Assembly: GCF_036492245.1 (NCBI RefSeq)
Contig: NZ_AP025286.1
Coordinates: forward strand, 2,852,001-2,916,000
Origin: Treponema bryantii
GTDB taxonomy: Bacteria; Spirochaetota; Spirochaetia; Treponematales; Treponemataceae
Direction: 5' to 3'
DNA length: 64,000 nucleotides
Part shown: positions 18,346-27,975 of the stretch, piece after piece
How the letters are laid out: every line of letters begins with the position of its first letter
Position numbering within the stretch: position 1 is the first letter of the stretch
Made by a program: the position numbers and the translations under genes
Notes under the pieces: generated by a model
Databases searched by the model: none
Seen by the model: the letters and a program-made list of their open reading frames with translations, nothing else
What the model was told of the DNA's origin: nothing

Positions 18346-18777
18346 TTATTCTACACTAAGAACCTTCATTTTTTTGGTCCAGGTGGAAGAAGCGTCGGTG
18401 AGTTCGCCAGTTACTGTTACAGTCTTACCAGTAAACTCCTGAAGAGTTTTCTTTGTCTCAGCATCAGTTACTTCGAGAATAAATGTTACACGACTTCTAG
18501 AATCTGCATTTTCTACAAGTGTAAAACTGTTTCCATTATTAAGCAGTTTACCACTCACAGAAATAGTTTCACCAACATTCTCCTGCGAAAGATATGATGA
18601 ATTCAAAGACAACTTTGGCTGAAGTGATAAAGTATCATCAACTGCAATATTCTCTTTTACAACTGTTTTCTGAGACTTCTGTTCGTTCTGACTCTTTTGT
18701 GCCACATTTGTTTTTGAAGCACAAGAAGTCAAAACGGCTGCTAAAAGCATTAAAGTAAGAATCAGAATCTTTTTCAT
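18346..18777 (-). CDS. Small lipoprotein, OB-fold-like
   Basis: A 143-residue lipoprotein: MKKILILTLMLLAAVLTSC (Cys19, LTSC lipobox), a Lys/Gln/Ser linker, then a beta-rich domain with GETISVSGKLL and GKTVTVTGELTDAS. The spacing of V-x-G-x-L strands suggests a small OB-like barrel, but no family can be named. The start was set at 18777: the ATG overlaps the TGA of the protease gene (ATGA) with GGAG upstream, so the two are translationally coupled. Function is unknown; it may assist or anchor the protease. Confidence 0.6.
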   Translation of the reverse strand: MKKILILTLMLLAAVLTSCASKTNVAQKSQNEQKSQKTVVKENIAVDDTLSLQPKLSLNSSYLSQENVGETISVSGKLLNNGNSFTLVENADSRSRVTFILEVTDAETKKTLQEFTGKTVTVTGELTDASSTWTKKMKVLSVE

Positions 18778-21700
18778 TCCTGTACTCCAAACCAATAAGA
18801 AAGCAATTCGCTCCACTTAGATTCTTTTCCAAACTCAAGGTCTGTCATATACCAATCAGGTAATTTACCCTGTACAATTTTTTTACTGACTGTTGCAAAA
18901 CCTGCACCACCAATTGTAAGACCATAATAATGATTATAAGTAGATGCATTTGTTGATGAACCTTCAATCAAAGAATAAAAATCATTTGAATCATTTAACA
19001 TACTGTCTCGCCAGCTGTATTTTACAGCCTGTCCCAAAGCAGTAATTACATTGTCTGCCGCAGTATAAAGCTCTGACCATGCATTTACATTTGTCGTACC
19101 ATTTATTGAAGTTGCAGAACAATATTTCATCATATCTGCGATGTAGCCAATATCATAAAGCCAGACATACGATCCCATATAATAGATAGAATCATCTATA
19201 TAATATTGTGTTGAAGTATTATTTGTTACAAACAGTTTTTCTGCATTTGTATAACGCATTAAATACTTAACATAATCAGCTTCATTAGAAGTATCTGTTA
19301 GGCTAATAAATCCGTTAGATGCAAGTTTCACTTTCTTTGCTCTTCCTTCAGTAGATAACAATACATCGCATAAAGAATCAATAGTTGTTTTTACATTATC
19401 AACCTCATTAAGGTCAGTAATAGTAAAGGTAGTCATTCCTAAATGTCCCTGCCACTCCAGACTATATTTTTGGCTGTCATTTAAGCTACTGTAATAATTG
19501 TATTCAGAAGCATTCTGTGTATAATAATTCCAGCGGTCTGACTGACCACCATACTGTGCTTTATAATCTTCTACAATCTGTTTTCCAATGGCATCTATTG
19601 TTGTATCTTTCTTGAAAGATTTCATTAAAGCAACATAATTCAAACCATTTCCAGGAATATTATTTGGAGAAGCAGCCAGATATTCTGCATAATTCTTAAA
19701 CTGATAAGCGTCTTCAAAAGAAGAACCAAGACATACATCCATAAGAATCATGCTTAATTTATTTGAAGCCCCATAACCAACTGTTGCTAAAGCATCAGAA
19801 ACATCCTTTGTTTTAAGGAAATCTGAAGAAGATGACTCATCCCAACAAAGCGCACGTCTATCATCACTAAGTGTCAGTGTTTTGCCATCCGCAGTTTCTA
19901 AATACATCTGATTTCTTGGTCCACCACCATGGTCGCTGAATTGAAGAATGACACCCTTATTTGCAGTGTAATGGTCATTTACCCAGTTTAAGAAATTAAT
20001 AAGAGTTTGTTTGTTACCCATATTAACTTCACCACAAGATGTTGGCTGAGTAGTAGAAACCTGCTTGTTTGAACCTACAAGCCATGGTGCTGTATAAGAC
20101 AAATTCTTTGTATTGCTTGAAAGCACACAACCTGTACTTGTTGTATATGTTGTCGTACATCCGCTGTCACTTCCAAGTTCAAAAATGTATGAACCTGTTT
20201 CACCAATTTGAGGTGTCACAGTAATTGGATCTCCATTATCATCTTCATCTTCCCAACTAACTGCACCATCCCAAAGAGCTACAACATTAACTGAGTCATA
20301 AGAACTATTGGGAGTTCCATTTGAATCACGAATCTGATAAAGTCCATATTCGGCTTCATTCATATCAATAAAGATTGGATGATGCAAGTTGTTATCTCCG
20401 TCCATATACATTGCTACTACCCAATCACTTTCTTTTTTAGTGATTTGTGGTGTTACTGTTTTTGTAGCAGACTGATCGCTAGAACCTGTAATTACTTCAA
20501 CTGTATATTCTGTTCCATTTTCAAGTCCAAAAAATTCAACATTTGCTGTTGTTGATGCATAAACTGATTTCGATGTAAGTTCAGAGCCATTCAAATAGAG
20601 TTTTACCGTATATGAAGAATAACCAGTTACCGGAGAGAATGACACATTTACATAAGAATCTGCAACAGTTGCATTCAGATCTGAAACTGGTTTTGGAGAT
20701 GTAATTGTTATTGACTTCGAGGAAATTTCATGACCATTTGTAACTTTAAAAGAATGTGTTCCTTCGCTTAAAGGTGTTTCAAATTCATATAAAAGATATC
20801 TATAGTAACTTGTATCTTCATAAGATACAGGAACACTTAAATCAAAATCCTCATAATTAACGTTATCTAAAGAGTGAGTAAATTTAACCCCTGCATAAGA
20901 GCCATCATCCAAAGGATAAACTAAAGGATCAAATAATTGAAGCTTAAGAGTTGTTGCAGAAACATCTGTTATTGAGACTAACTTTGGAGTATAAATTGCA
21001 TACAGAGTGGTATCTTTTGTAATTGGTTTTGTTTTATCAAACTCAATAGCTTTTGCTTGAGATGCTTTTGAATCAGACCAGTACATAAAATAGTTATATG
21101 ATCTAGACGGATTTGGAGGCATTTCATCAGTAGTTAGAGAAGCTAAAGTATCTCCTGATTCAACCTCTACAGATGTTACAAAAGTATCATTGTCATAGAA
21201 AGTAACCGTTTTTGGATTTGTAAGATTCTTACATTTCACTTCCTTTTTATCAGATGCATTTTTACTGATTACTTTTATCCAATGAGTTCCTTCAGACAAA
21301 CGACTATTAAACGTATATGTCAGATATCTGAAATTTGTATCATCTATATAAGTTGGAATTTCAGAGATTGTAAATGGTTCATAGTTATAATTATCAGTAG
21401 AATGCTCAAAAGTAATACCCGCATAAGAACCATCAACCAATGGGTAAACAGCTTTACCTTTTAATTTAAATGTAATTTGTGTTGCTGTCAGTTCCTGTAT
21501 AGAATCATAGTAGGTACTGGTATATAAGTCAGGAGCATAGATAGCATATAAAGTAACATCTTCTGTAAAAGTAGCTGTATTTAAATCAACTTTCCCTGCT
21601 TCTGCCGCAGCAATTGAGTCATTAGATTTAGACCAGTATAAAAAAGTATTATACGCATCAGAAGTACTTTGGTATCCCCAATACTTTTCACCATAGAGGA

Positions 21701-21839
21701 CATCTACAGTTCTTGTTTCATTTCCAATTTTGAATGTTATAGTTACACTACTAGGATTTACCTGGCTAGGACACCCTGTGAACATAAAGACGAAAAAGCA
21801 GGCTAATAGGCCAGCTAGAAAAACATGTTTTCTTTTCAT
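18774..21839 (-). CDS. Clostripain-like (C11) cysteine protease lipoprotein
   Basis: A 1021-residue surface or periplasmic lipoprotein (FTGC lipobox, Cys23). Residues about 32-200 and 210-375 are two copies of one unit, each an InlB-repeat-like segment (FLYWSKS/FMYWSDS ... TLYAIYAP/TLYAIYTP) plus a beta domain with VYPL-DGSYAG. A fibronectin-III-like domain follows at about 385-465. The C11 protease domain begins at WVVAMYMDGDNNL (about 473), with the probable catalytic His637 (FSDHGGG) and Cys703 (LMDVCLGSSFEDAY). C11 enzymes usually cleave after Arg or Lys. The binding modules may hold it to a surface or substrate. AAGGAG precedes the ATG. It forms an operon with the overlapping small lipoprotein. 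Confidence 0.88.
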   Translation of the reverse strand: MKRKHVFLAGLLACFFVFMFTGCPSQVNPSSVTITFKIGNETRTVDVLYGEKYWGYQSTSDAYNTFLYWSKSNDSIAAAEAGKVDLNTATFTEDVTLYAIYAPDLYTSTYYDSIQELTATQITFKLKGKAVYPLVDGSYAGITFEHSTDNYNYEPFTISEIPTYIDDTNFRYLTYTFNSRLSEGTHWIKVISKNASDKKEVKCKNLTNPKTVTFYDNDTFVTSVEVESGDTLASLTTDEMPPNPSRSYNYFMYWSDSKASQAKAIEFDKTKPITKDTTLYAIYTPKLVSITDVSATTLKLQLFDPLVYPLDDGSYAGVKFTHSLDNVNYEDFDLSVPVSYEDTSYYRYLLYEFETPLSEGTHSFKVTNGHEISSKSITITSPKPVSDLNATVADSYVNVSFSPVTGYSSYTVKLYLNGSELTSKSVYASTTANVEFFGLENGTEYTVEVITGSSDQSATKTVTPQITKKESDWVVAMYMDGDNNLHHPIFIDMNEAEYGLYQIRDSNGTPNSSYDSVNVVALWDGAVSWEDEDDNGDPITVTPQIGETGSYIFELGSDSGCTTTYTTSTGCVLSSNTKNLSYTAPWLVGSNKQVSTTQPTSCGEVNMGNKQTLINFLNWVNDHYTANKGVILQFSDHGGGPRNQMYLETADGKTLTLSDDRRALCWDESSSSDFLKTKDVSDALATVGYGASNKLSMILMDVCLGSSFEDAYQFKNYAEYLAASPNNIPGNGLNYVALMKSFKKDTTIDAIGKQIVEDYKAQYGGQSDRWNYYTQNASEYNYYSSLNDSQKYSLEWQGHLGMTTFTITDLNEVDNVKTTIDSLCDVLLSTEGRAKKVKLASNGFISLTDTSNEADYVKYLMRYTNAEKLFVTNNTSTQYYIDDSIYYMGSYVWLYDIGYIADMMKYCSATSINGTTNVNAWSELYTAADNVITALGQAVKYSWRDSMLNDSNDFYSLIEGSSTNASTYNHYYGLTIGGAGFATVSKKIVQGKLPDWYMTDLEFGKESKWSELLSYWFGVQE

Positions 21840-21901
21840 ATAGTTTCTCCTTTTTATAAAAAAACTTTAAAAATATTTTTAATTCAAAATATCCTACAAG
21901 A

Positions 21902-21929
21902 TTTTTATGCCTATATTTTGTTTTGTCAA
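21902..21929 (-). promoter_or_regulatory. Promoter of the protease operon
   Basis: Minus strand consensus TTGACA (21924-21929), 16-nt spacer, TAAAAA (21902-21907). The leader would be about 55 nt and contains the AAGGAG site. Confidence 0.5.
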
Positions 21930-21941
21930 GTGTAATAGGGC

Positions 21942-21959
21942 AAATAACCTAGGTTATTT
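21942..21959. promoter_or_regulatory. 18-bp perfect palindrome upstream of the protease promoter
   Basis: AAATAACCTAGGTTATTT is a perfect palindrome with no loop, beginning 13 bp upstream of the TTGACA. A spacer-less palindrome in this position looks like a dimeric regulator site rather than an RNA hairpin. Confidence 0.5.
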
Positions 21960-21987
21960 TTATACTAAAAGGTTTTAGTATAAAAAT
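21956..21987. repeat. 15-bp perfect inverted repeat
   Basis: ATTTTTATACTAAAA (21956-21970) and TTTTAGTATAAAAAT (21973-21987) are perfect complements around GG. It abuts the palindrome at 21942-21959. It could be a second terminator after GH94 or an operator. Confidence 0.6.
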
Positions 21988-22002
21988 AATTGAAAAAAAT
22001 AA

Positions 22003-22038
22003 AAAAAGAGCGATGTTTTACAAAACACCGCTCTTTTT
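22003..22038 (-). terminator. Terminator after GH94
   Basis: AAAAAGAGCGATGTTTT (22003-22019) pairs with AAAACACCGCTCTTTTT (22022-22038) with one mismatch. On the minus strand it is followed by a T-rich run. Confidence 0.8.
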
Positions 22039-22070
22039 AATTGTTAAGTTTATCGATTTCCAGAAATCTA

Positions 22071-24548
22071 TTAGCCTAATGTGATTTCAACATTAACTTC
22101 TTTCTTTCCTTCAACGTATGGAACTACACATCCGTCAACTGCAGCGCCGTCTACAACCATGCTCTTTACGCCCTTGCATACGTGGCCTGGGTTTTTGATT
22201 GTGATGTTGTATTTAGAACCGCGGAAAAGACGTGTTGCTGTAAATCCGTCCCAGTCAGCAGGGATAGAAGGATCTACCTTGAGTCCGTCGAAGTCTGGCT
22301 GAATACCGAGGATGTACTGGCTGATTGCAACCATGTTCCATGCTGCAGTACCTGTAAGCCAAGAGTTCTTACCCTGGCCAAAGTTCTTGCCTGTCTGGCC
22401 GATATCAGAACCTGCATCCTTACCACCAATCATCTGGCCGTATACATAAGGCTCTGTCTTGTGAAGATCAGATGTTTCTTCTGTATAAGCAGGAGCGATT
22501 TCTGAGTAGTACTTGAATGCCTGATCACCCTCACCCGCATAAGCAGCAGCACAGATAATCCATGCATTGTTGTGTGTGAAGATACCAGCGTTCTCTTTGT
22601 ATCCGCCCGGATAAGTAGAGATTTCACCGTACTGTACGTAGTATTTAGAGAAAGCAGGATTGTTCAAAACAAGACCGTGCTTTGTGTTCAAGCGTTCGTC
22701 AATTGCTGCGAGAGTCTTCTTTGTTGCATCCTTGTCGATATCAGACATGATTGCAAAGCCCTGTGGTTCAATGAAGATCTGTCCTTCTTCACATTCCTTA
22801 GACCCCATCTTCTGGCCGTTTGCGTCGTAAGCACGCATAAACCAGTTTCCGTCCCAAGCACTGTCCATCATAACTTTCTTCATCTTGTCGATTTCTGCCT
22901 GAGCCTTTGCTGCTTCGTCCTTCTTGCCCAAGTGATTCAAGATTCCTACGAAATTTGGTCCAACATAAGTGAAGAGTGCTGCAACGAATACAGATTCTGC
23001 AACCTTTGAGTAACCGCCTTCGTTCTTAAACTTAGGGTTTGTATATGTCTGGAAGCTCTCGCCTGGTGTGTCAGAGAAACATGAAAGGTTGATACAGTCG
23101 TTCCAGTCTGCGCGCATTGCAAGTGGAAGTCCGTGTGGTCCCAGGTTGTTTACAATGTGGTAGAAGCTTACTGTAAGGTGGTCGAGCATTGACTTAGCCT
23201 TAGACTCATCGTTGTCATAAGGAACCTTTGCATCGAGGATTGACCAGTCGCCAGTTTCTTTAATGTAAGCTGATACGGAAAGAATCATCCAGAGCGGGTC
23301 ATCAGAGAAGTCTCCACCGATGTCTGCATTTCCTTTCTTTGTGAGTGGCTGATACTGATGGTAACATCCACCGTCTTCAAGCTGAGTAGAAGCAATGTCG
23401 ATAAGGCGTTCGCGTGCGCGGTCTGGAATCTGATGTACGAAACCAAGAATGTCCTGGTTTGAATCGCGGAATCCCATTCCACGACCAATTCCGCTCTCAA
23501 AGTAGCTGGCAGAACGTGAAAGATTAAAGGTAACCATACACTGATACTGGTTCCAGATGTTTACCATGCGGTTTACTTTGTCTTCCGGTGTGTTTACGTT
23601 GAGGATGCCAAGCAGCTTGTCCCAGTAAGCGCGGAGCTCTTTCATACCTGCTGCAAACTTTTCTGGTGTGTTGTATTTTTCGATCATAGCAAGAGCTTTT
23701 TCTTTGTTGATTGTCTTGCCGTCTGCCTCGAACTTTTTGTCCACTGGCATTTCTACATAACCCAGGATGAATACGAGAGTTTTTGATTCGCCTGCTTTAA
23801 GAGTGATTTCCTTGTAGTGAGAAGCAATTGGAGACCATCCGTCAGCAAGTGAGTTTCCACATTTTCCGTCGAGAACCTGCTGTGGGTTATGGAATCCGTT
23901 GTAAAGACCAATGAATGTATCGCGGTCTGTATCGTATCCGTCAATCTTGTCGTTTACTGAGTAGAATGCAAAATGATTGCGGCGGTCGCGGTATTCTGTT
24001 TTATGGTAGATTGTTGAATCTTTGATTTCTACGCGGCCTGTAGAAAAGTTTCTCTGGAAGTTTGTACAGTCGTCCTGAGCATCCCAAAGACACCATTCAG
24101 CGAAAGACCAGAATTTGAAAGTCTTGTCTGAACCACTTTCGTTTGTAAGAACTACCTGCTGAACTTCGCCATCATAATCCTGTGGTACAAAGAAAGTTAC
24201 CTGTGCTTTAAGACCATTCTTTTTACCTGTGATAATTGTGTAGCCCATACCGTGGCGGCATTCGTAAGCATCAAGTTCTGCTTTTACTGGAGACCATCCA
24301 GGGTTCCAGATTGTTCCATTGTCGTTAATGTAGAAATAGCGGCCACCCATATCGATAGGTACATTGTTGTAGCGGTAGCGTGTGATGCGGCGGAGACGAG
24401 CATCTTTATAGAAGCTGTATCCTCCTGCTGTGTTGGAAATTAACGAGAAAAATCCCTGAGTTCCAAGATAGTTGATCCAAGGATAAGGTGTGCGAGGAGT
24501 TTCAATAACATACTCGCGGTTGGCATCATCAAAGTGTCCAAACTTCAT
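22071..24548 (-). CDS. Cellobiose phosphorylase (GH94)
   Basis: Splits cellobiose with phosphate into glucose 1-phosphate and glucose in the cytoplasm, saving ATP after cellulose breakdown. The 825-residue protein has no signal peptide. It shows the N-terminal beta-sandwich ([20 protein letters not shown], a typical opening), [23 protein letters not shown], and the DWND motif at 481-484 that carries the catalytic acid in GH94, with the GTAAWN phosphate-site region near the C-terminus. The length matches cellobiose phosphorylases rather than the longer cellodextrin or chitobiose enzymes. AGGAG precedes the ATG. The promoter at 24597-24625 is covered by a LacI-type operator, and the regulator gene lies directly upstream. 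Confidence 0.93.
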   Translation of the reverse strand: MKFGHFDDANREYVIETPRTPYPWINYLGTQGFFSLISNTAGGYSFYKDARLRRITRYRYNNVPIDMGGRYFYINDNGTIWNPGWSPVKAELDAYECRHGMGYTIITGKKNGLKAQVTFFVPQDYDGEVQQVVLTNESGSDKTFKFWSFAEWCLWDAQDDCTNFQRNFSTGRVEIKDSTIYHKTEYRDRRNHFAFYSVNDKIDGYDTDRDTFIGLYNGFHNPQQVLDGKCGNSLADGWSPIASHYKEITLKAGESKTLVFILGYVEMPVDKKFEADGKTINKEKALAMIEKYNTPEKFAAGMKELRAYWDKLLGILNVNTPEDKVNRMVNIWNQYQCMVTFNLSRSASYFESGIGRGMGFRDSNQDILGFVHQIPDRARERLIDIASTQLEDGGCYHQYQPLTKKGNADIGGDFSDDPLWMILSVSAYIKETGDWSILDAKVPYDNDESKAKSMLDHLTVSFYHIVNNLGPHGLPLAMRADWNDCINLSCFSDTPGESFQTYTNPKFKNEGGYSKVAESVFVAALFTYVGPNFVGILNHLGKKDEAAKAQAEIDKMKKVMMDSAWDGNWFMRAYDANGQKMGSKECEEGQIFIEPQGFAIMSDIDKDATKKTLAAIDERLNTKHGLVLNNPAFSKYYVQYGEISTYPGGYKENAGIFTHNNAWIICAAAYAGEGDQAFKYYSEIAPAYTEETSDLHKTEPYVYGQMIGGKDAGSDIGQTGKNFGQGKNSWLTGTAAWNMVAISQYILGIQPDFDGLKVDPSIPADWDGFTATRLFRGSKYNITIKNPGHVCKGVKSMVVDGAAVDGCVVPYVEGKKEVNVEITLG

Positions 24549-24576
24549 AATAATCTCCTGTATGTGTTTCGAGATA

Positions 24577-24592
24577 GCGAAAACGTTGTAGT
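24577..24592. promoter_or_regulatory. LacI-type operator at the GH94 promoter
   Basis: GCGAAAACGTTGTAGT shares 13 identical bases (AAAACGTTGTAGT) with the site before the LacI gene. It covers the predicted transcription start of GH94, an expected place for repression. Confidence 0.7.
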
Positions 24593-24596
24593 AAAA

Positions 24597-24625
24597 AGTA
24601 TATCGTATGAATAAAATTTATGCAA
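24597..24625 (-). promoter_or_regulatory. GH94 promoter
   Basis: Minus strand TTGCAT (24620-24625), 17-nt spacer, TATACT (24597-24602), overlapping the 3' end of the LacI gene region and followed at once by the operator. Confidence 0.7.
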
Positions 24626-24631
24626 TGAATT

Positions 24632-25642
24632 TTAGCAAAGCTTTACAACAGTACCGCCATGAATTAACCGACCTGTTACCATTTCTTTTTTTGGAACAAA
24701 GCTTTCAGGATTTTCGATTTTGTCCAGCAAGGCTTCTGCCATTGTTCGTCCAATTATTTCACCGTTCTGTTCGTAGGTTGTGAGAGGAGGAATCATCATT
24801 GAAGTGAGTTTAATACCATCATAACCAACAATACTTATATCTTTTCCCGGAACAATTCCGTGGCTGTTCAATTCACGGATTCCTCCGAGTGCCGCATAAT
24901 CATCCGGATAAAAAATACAGGTCGGTGGCTCCGGCAAAGATATCAAAACCTCAGTTGCAGCAGAGCTTGTTACCGGGTCATGATACAAACCTTCGGCAAA
25001 GTATTCAGAAGGTGTTTCTATTCCATGTTTTTTGCAGATATTTTTGAATGCCTCGACACGCTGTTCTGTTACCCAGGTCTTTTCACCATGAATCATTGCA
25101 ATCTTTTTATGGCCTTGAGAAATTACGTATTCCAGCAGTTCATCTATTCCGGCCGAATAATCACTCATTACCGCAGAATGATCCATATCATAGAAATAAT
25201 CGAGTGAAACCGTAGGAATCTCACTCTGAACAAGCTGCTTTACCCCAGAAGAAGTATAATCACAGGAAAGAATTGCAACTCCATCATAATTACGGGCAAG
25301 CGCGTGTGCATAATAATCATAGTTCTTAGTTGAGTCGCCACTTACAAAGGTCATCTCATAACCTTTACTGAAGGCAACCTTCTGAATACCACTGATAATT
25401 GTTGCAAAGTACTGATGCTGAAAACCAGCACCGGTTTTATCTTCAAAAATCACACCAATATCATAAGTGCGGTTTGTACGTAAACTTCGTGCAGCTATAT
25501 TCGGATGATACCCCATTTCACGAGCTTTCTTTTGTATAAAATCTGTTGTCTCAAAACTAATTTCAGGACTCCCCTTCAGGGCTTTACTTACTGTTGAAAA
25601 TGAGACATTACATTCTCTGGCGATATCCTTAAGCGTAACCAA
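24632..25642 (-). CDS. LacI-family transcriptional regulator
   Basis: A 336-residue DNA-binding repressor. The N-terminal helix-turn-helix VTLKDIARECNVSFSTVSKAL is typical, and a periplasmic-binding-protein-like sugar sensor follows (RTYDIGVIFEDK, ending TTYEQNGEIIGRTMAEALLDKI). The start is a TTG at 25642, giving MVTLKDIA with GGAGG 8 nt upstream. The ATG at 25684 would put the operator inside the gene and add 14 atypical residues. Two operators lie on its own promoter, so it probably represses itself. It lies directly upstream of GH94, and similar sites precede GH51, the ComFB gene and GH5. The inducer may be cellobiose or a xylan-derived sugar (inference). Confidence 0.9.
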   Translation of the reverse strand: MVTLKDIARECNVSFSTVSKALKGSPEISFETTDFIQKKAREMGYHPNIAARSLRTNRTYDIGVIFEDKTGAGFQHQYFATIISGIQKVAFSKGYEMTFVSGDSTKNYDYYAHALARNYDGVAILSCDYTSSGVKQLVQSEIPTVSLDYFYDMDHSAVMSDYSAGIDELLEYVISQGHKKIAMIHGEKTWVTEQRVEAFKNICKKHGIETPSEYFAEGLYHDPVTSSAATEVLISLPEPPTCIFYPDDYAALGGIRELNSHGIVPGKDISIVGYDGIKLTSMMIPPLTTYEQNGEIIGRTMAEALLDKIENPESFVPKKEMVTGRLIHGGTVVKLC

Positions 25643-25656
25643 AATCCACGCCTCCA

Positions 25657-25672
25657 CTAAAACGTTGTAGTT
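25657..25672. promoter_or_regulatory. LacI-type operator, autoregulatory (proximal)
   Basis: CTAAAACGTTGTAGTT lies between the -10 and the GGAGG of the regulator gene, and is identical over 13 bases to the GH94 operator. Confidence 0.7.
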
Positions 25673-25675
25673 AAT

Positions 25676-25705
25676 ATAATACACCCATTTGGTTTATTTA
25701 CGCAA
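25676..25705 (-). promoter_or_regulatory. Promoter of the LacI-family gene
   Basis: Minus strand TTGCGT (25700-25705), 18-nt spacer, TATTAT (25676-25681). The -35 is part of the distal operator. Confidence 0.5.
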
Positions 25706-25714
25706 ACGTTTTCG
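25701..25714. promoter_or_regulatory. LacI-type operator, autoregulatory (distal)
   Basis: CGCAAACGTTTTCG; read on the other strand, 13 bases (GAAAACGTTTGCG) match the first GH51 operator exactly. Its centre is 44 bp from the proximal site, a spacing that would allow looping. Confidence 0.65.
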
Positions 25715-25821
25715 ATTATTTATAACTTTCATTAAATGTATAGAAGTCTAAATTGGTTGTACAAATATATTTATCTTAAAAAAAGCTATTATGTAAAAAG
25801 AATTTATTATATATAATGCTC

Positions 25822-25874
25822 TTGCATTTAAATATTAAATTGTGTACAATCGGTTCTAATTGTACACAATTTAA
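25822..25874 (+). promoter_or_regulatory. Chemoreceptor promoter with 16-bp dyad operator
   Basis: TTGCAT (25822-25827), 17-nt spacer, TACAAT (25845-25850). The -10 lies within the left arm (25835-25850) of a perfect 16-bp inverted repeat. The right arm is 25859-25874 and the 8-nt spacer is CGGTTCTA. The dyad is centred on the predicted transcription start. A related 8-bp palindrome TTGTACAA is at 25757-25764. No T-run follows, so a repressor site is likelier than a terminator. Confidence 0.65.
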
Positions 25875-25920
25875 AAGTCACTGAGAGAGAGTAGAACGAC
25901 ATTTTTTCTGGAGAAAAAAA

Positions 25921-27969
25921 ATGAAAAGAAATGGATCCGTTTCGGTTCGAGTGATTAGTTTAATTGTAGTAGGAATGCTTGTTTATTCCATTGCATTATT
26001 TACTGTTATTAACAATCAGATTATCAAGGGATTTGAAGGTTATATAGAAAAATCTCTTGTATATGATAGCAAAGGCGTTCAGGATTATATTGATGAAGTA
26101 ACCGCCGATCTCCAGCGATCTACTACCAGCCTTAAAGAAGCTTTCTATAATGATTATGAACAGAGAGGATTTGCCCCCCGCTTTGTAAACGATATTTGTC
26201 ACAATATAATTAAATATTTTGATGCAGAAGGTGCAATCATTGTTGATTCAACCGGTAAGAAAATAACAACTACAAGTCTTGGATCTGTTGATTTTACCCG
26301 TTTTATTAAGCGTGCAGTTGCAGGCGAAGAAGTTGCTTCTACATTTATTGATGGAAAACACCTTTATGCTGTTGTTGCCTCACCTCTCACTGTAAACGGA
26401 AACATAGTTGGTGCAACTGTAACAAAACAGCGCATTACAAATGATAAGTTTGTTGCAAAAATCGCAGCTCTTTATGATGTTGAAGCAGAATATTTCTCTG
26501 GTTATAAACGTGTTTATTCTACTTACACTCTTATGACAGGAAGTGAAATTCAGAATAAAGAAGCAATTGACAGCGTTCTTAAGGGAACTCCTGTTCTTGG
26601 AACTGTAAATGTTAAAGGCGATAATTACATTGCTTACTACTTCCCTATTAAAGACGCAGAAGGAAATGTTCTTACTTCCTTCTATATTGGTAAACCTGTA
26701 AGTGATGCTTATGACATTGCAAAAAAGATTATCGTTCCATTACTGTTAATTACTGCAGGAATTACTATTGTTCTGGTTATTCTTCTGATTATAGTATTAT
26801 ATAGAACAGTTCTGAAAAAAGTTAAGTTTGTAGGAAAATCTATTAAGACACTTTCTTCTGGAAATGCAGACCTTACAATTCGTGTACCGGTAAAAGGAAA
26901 TGATGAATTCAGTGAACTTGGATCTGACGTTAATACCTTTATTGATCTTTTACAGGGGCTTGTTAAAAAGCTTAATGGAGCACAGACTGCTCTTGAACAG
27001 ATTGGTGCAGAACTCGGAGTAAACTCTCAGGAAACTGCAAGTGCAACAACTGAGATTCTTGCAAATATCAATAGTGTAAGAATGCAGGCAGAAACTCAGT
27101 CTGCTGCTGTTACAGAAACTTCAAACGTACTTGAGAACTCAAGAGCACATGTAAGTGAACTTGTTGATCTGGTAAATAATCAGGTAGCTGGTATTTCACA
27201 GGCATCTGCTGCTATTGAAGAGATGATCAGTAATATTGCAGCAGTTTCTAATTCAGTAAAACTGATGTCTGAAAGCTTTAAGATTCTCGGCTCAAATGTA
27301 GGCGACGGAAACCAGAAGCTTGAAAACGTAGGTGCCCGTGTAAATCAGATGGCTGCTCAGTCAAAGATGCTTATTCAGGCAAACAATATGATTGCACAGG
27401 TTGCATCTCAGACTAACCTTCTTGCCATGAACGCTGCTATTGAGGCTGCTCATGCCGGTGAAGCTGGTCGCGGATTCAGTGTTGTTGCTGATGAAATCCG
27501 TAAGCTTGCAGAAACAAGTGCAACTCAGTCAAAGAATATTTATAACGAACTTAAAGAAATCTCAGGTTCTATTGATGATGTAGTTGGTCTTTCACATGAA
27601 GCTCAGAACTCATTTGAAGCAATTGTAAATCAGCTTAATGTAACAGATTCAATTATGAATCAGATTGATAACGCAATGACTGAACAGAGCGCTGCTTCAA
27701 CTCAGATTCTTGAAGCCCTTGCAGATATGAGAGGCCAGTCGGTTTCTGTAAATGAAAAGTCTGTAAATCTTCGTAAGGGTATTGAAGATGTTCAGAATAA
27801 CATGAGTGTTGTATCTCAGGTTTCTGATGTTATTCTTGGAAGCATGGATGAAATGGCAGCTGGTTCACAGCAGATTACCACTTCATCACAAAGTGTTTCA
27901 GATCTGGCACAGAATACACGCGAAAACATCGAAGTGATGGATTCTCTTCTGCGCCAGTTTACAGCTTAG
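25921..27969 (+). CDS. Methyl-accepting chemotaxis protein (Cache-HAMP-signalling)
   Basis: A 682-residue chemoreceptor: TM1 at about 9-30, a periplasmic Cache-like sensor (about 35-265, with FDAEGAIIVDSTGKK and HLYAVVASPLTVNG), TM2 at about 273-297, HAMP, then the signalling coiled coil. The tip [20 protein letters not shown] lies near 500-520. The ligand is unknown. It shares little with the sensor domain of the receptor at 3268-5370. It lies between the fibre-degradation genes and their likely regulator, so it might sense a plant-sugar signal (inference only). GGAG lies 7 nt before the ATG. The stop is 6 nt from the stop of the convergent GH11 gene, with no terminator between. Confidence 0.92.
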   Translation: MKRNGSVSVRVISLIVVGMLVYSIALFTVINNQIIKGFEGYIEKSLVYDSKGVQDYIDEVTADLQRSTTSLKEAFYNDYEQRGFAPRFVNDICHNIIKYFDAEGAIIVDSTGKKITTTSLGSVDFTRFIKRAVAGEEVASTFIDGKHLYAVVASPLTVNGNIVGATVTKQRITNDKFVAKIAALYDVEAEYFSGYKRVYSTYTLMTGSEIQNKEAIDSVLKGTPVLGTVNVKGDNYIAYYFPIKDAEGNVLTSFYIGKPVSDAYDIAKKIIVPLLLITAGITIVLVILLIIVLYRTVLKKVKFVGKSIKTLSSGNADLTIRVPVKGNDEFSELGSDVNTFIDLLQGLVKKLNGAQTALEQIGAELGVNSQETASATTEILANINSVRMQAETQSAAVTETSNVLENSRAHVSELVDLVNNQVAGISQASAAIEEMISNIAAVSNSVKLMSESFKILGSNVGDGNQKLENVGARVNQMAAQSKMLIQANNMIAQVASQTNLLAMNAAIEAAHAGEAGRGFSVVADEIRKLAETSATQSKNIYNELKEISGSIDDVVGLSHEAQNSFEAIVNQLNVTDSIMNQIDNAMTEQSAASTQILEALADMRGQSVSVNEKSVNLRKGIEDVQNNMSVVSQVSDVILGSMDEMAAGSQQITTSSQSVSDLAQNTRENIEVMDSLLRQFTA

Positions 27970-27975
27970 TTTATA

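Noticed and set aside
25643..25684. Upstream ATG for the LacI-family gene
   Set aside because: It would place the operator in the coding region; the TTG at 25642 has a GGAGG site and gives the usual MVTLKDIA start.
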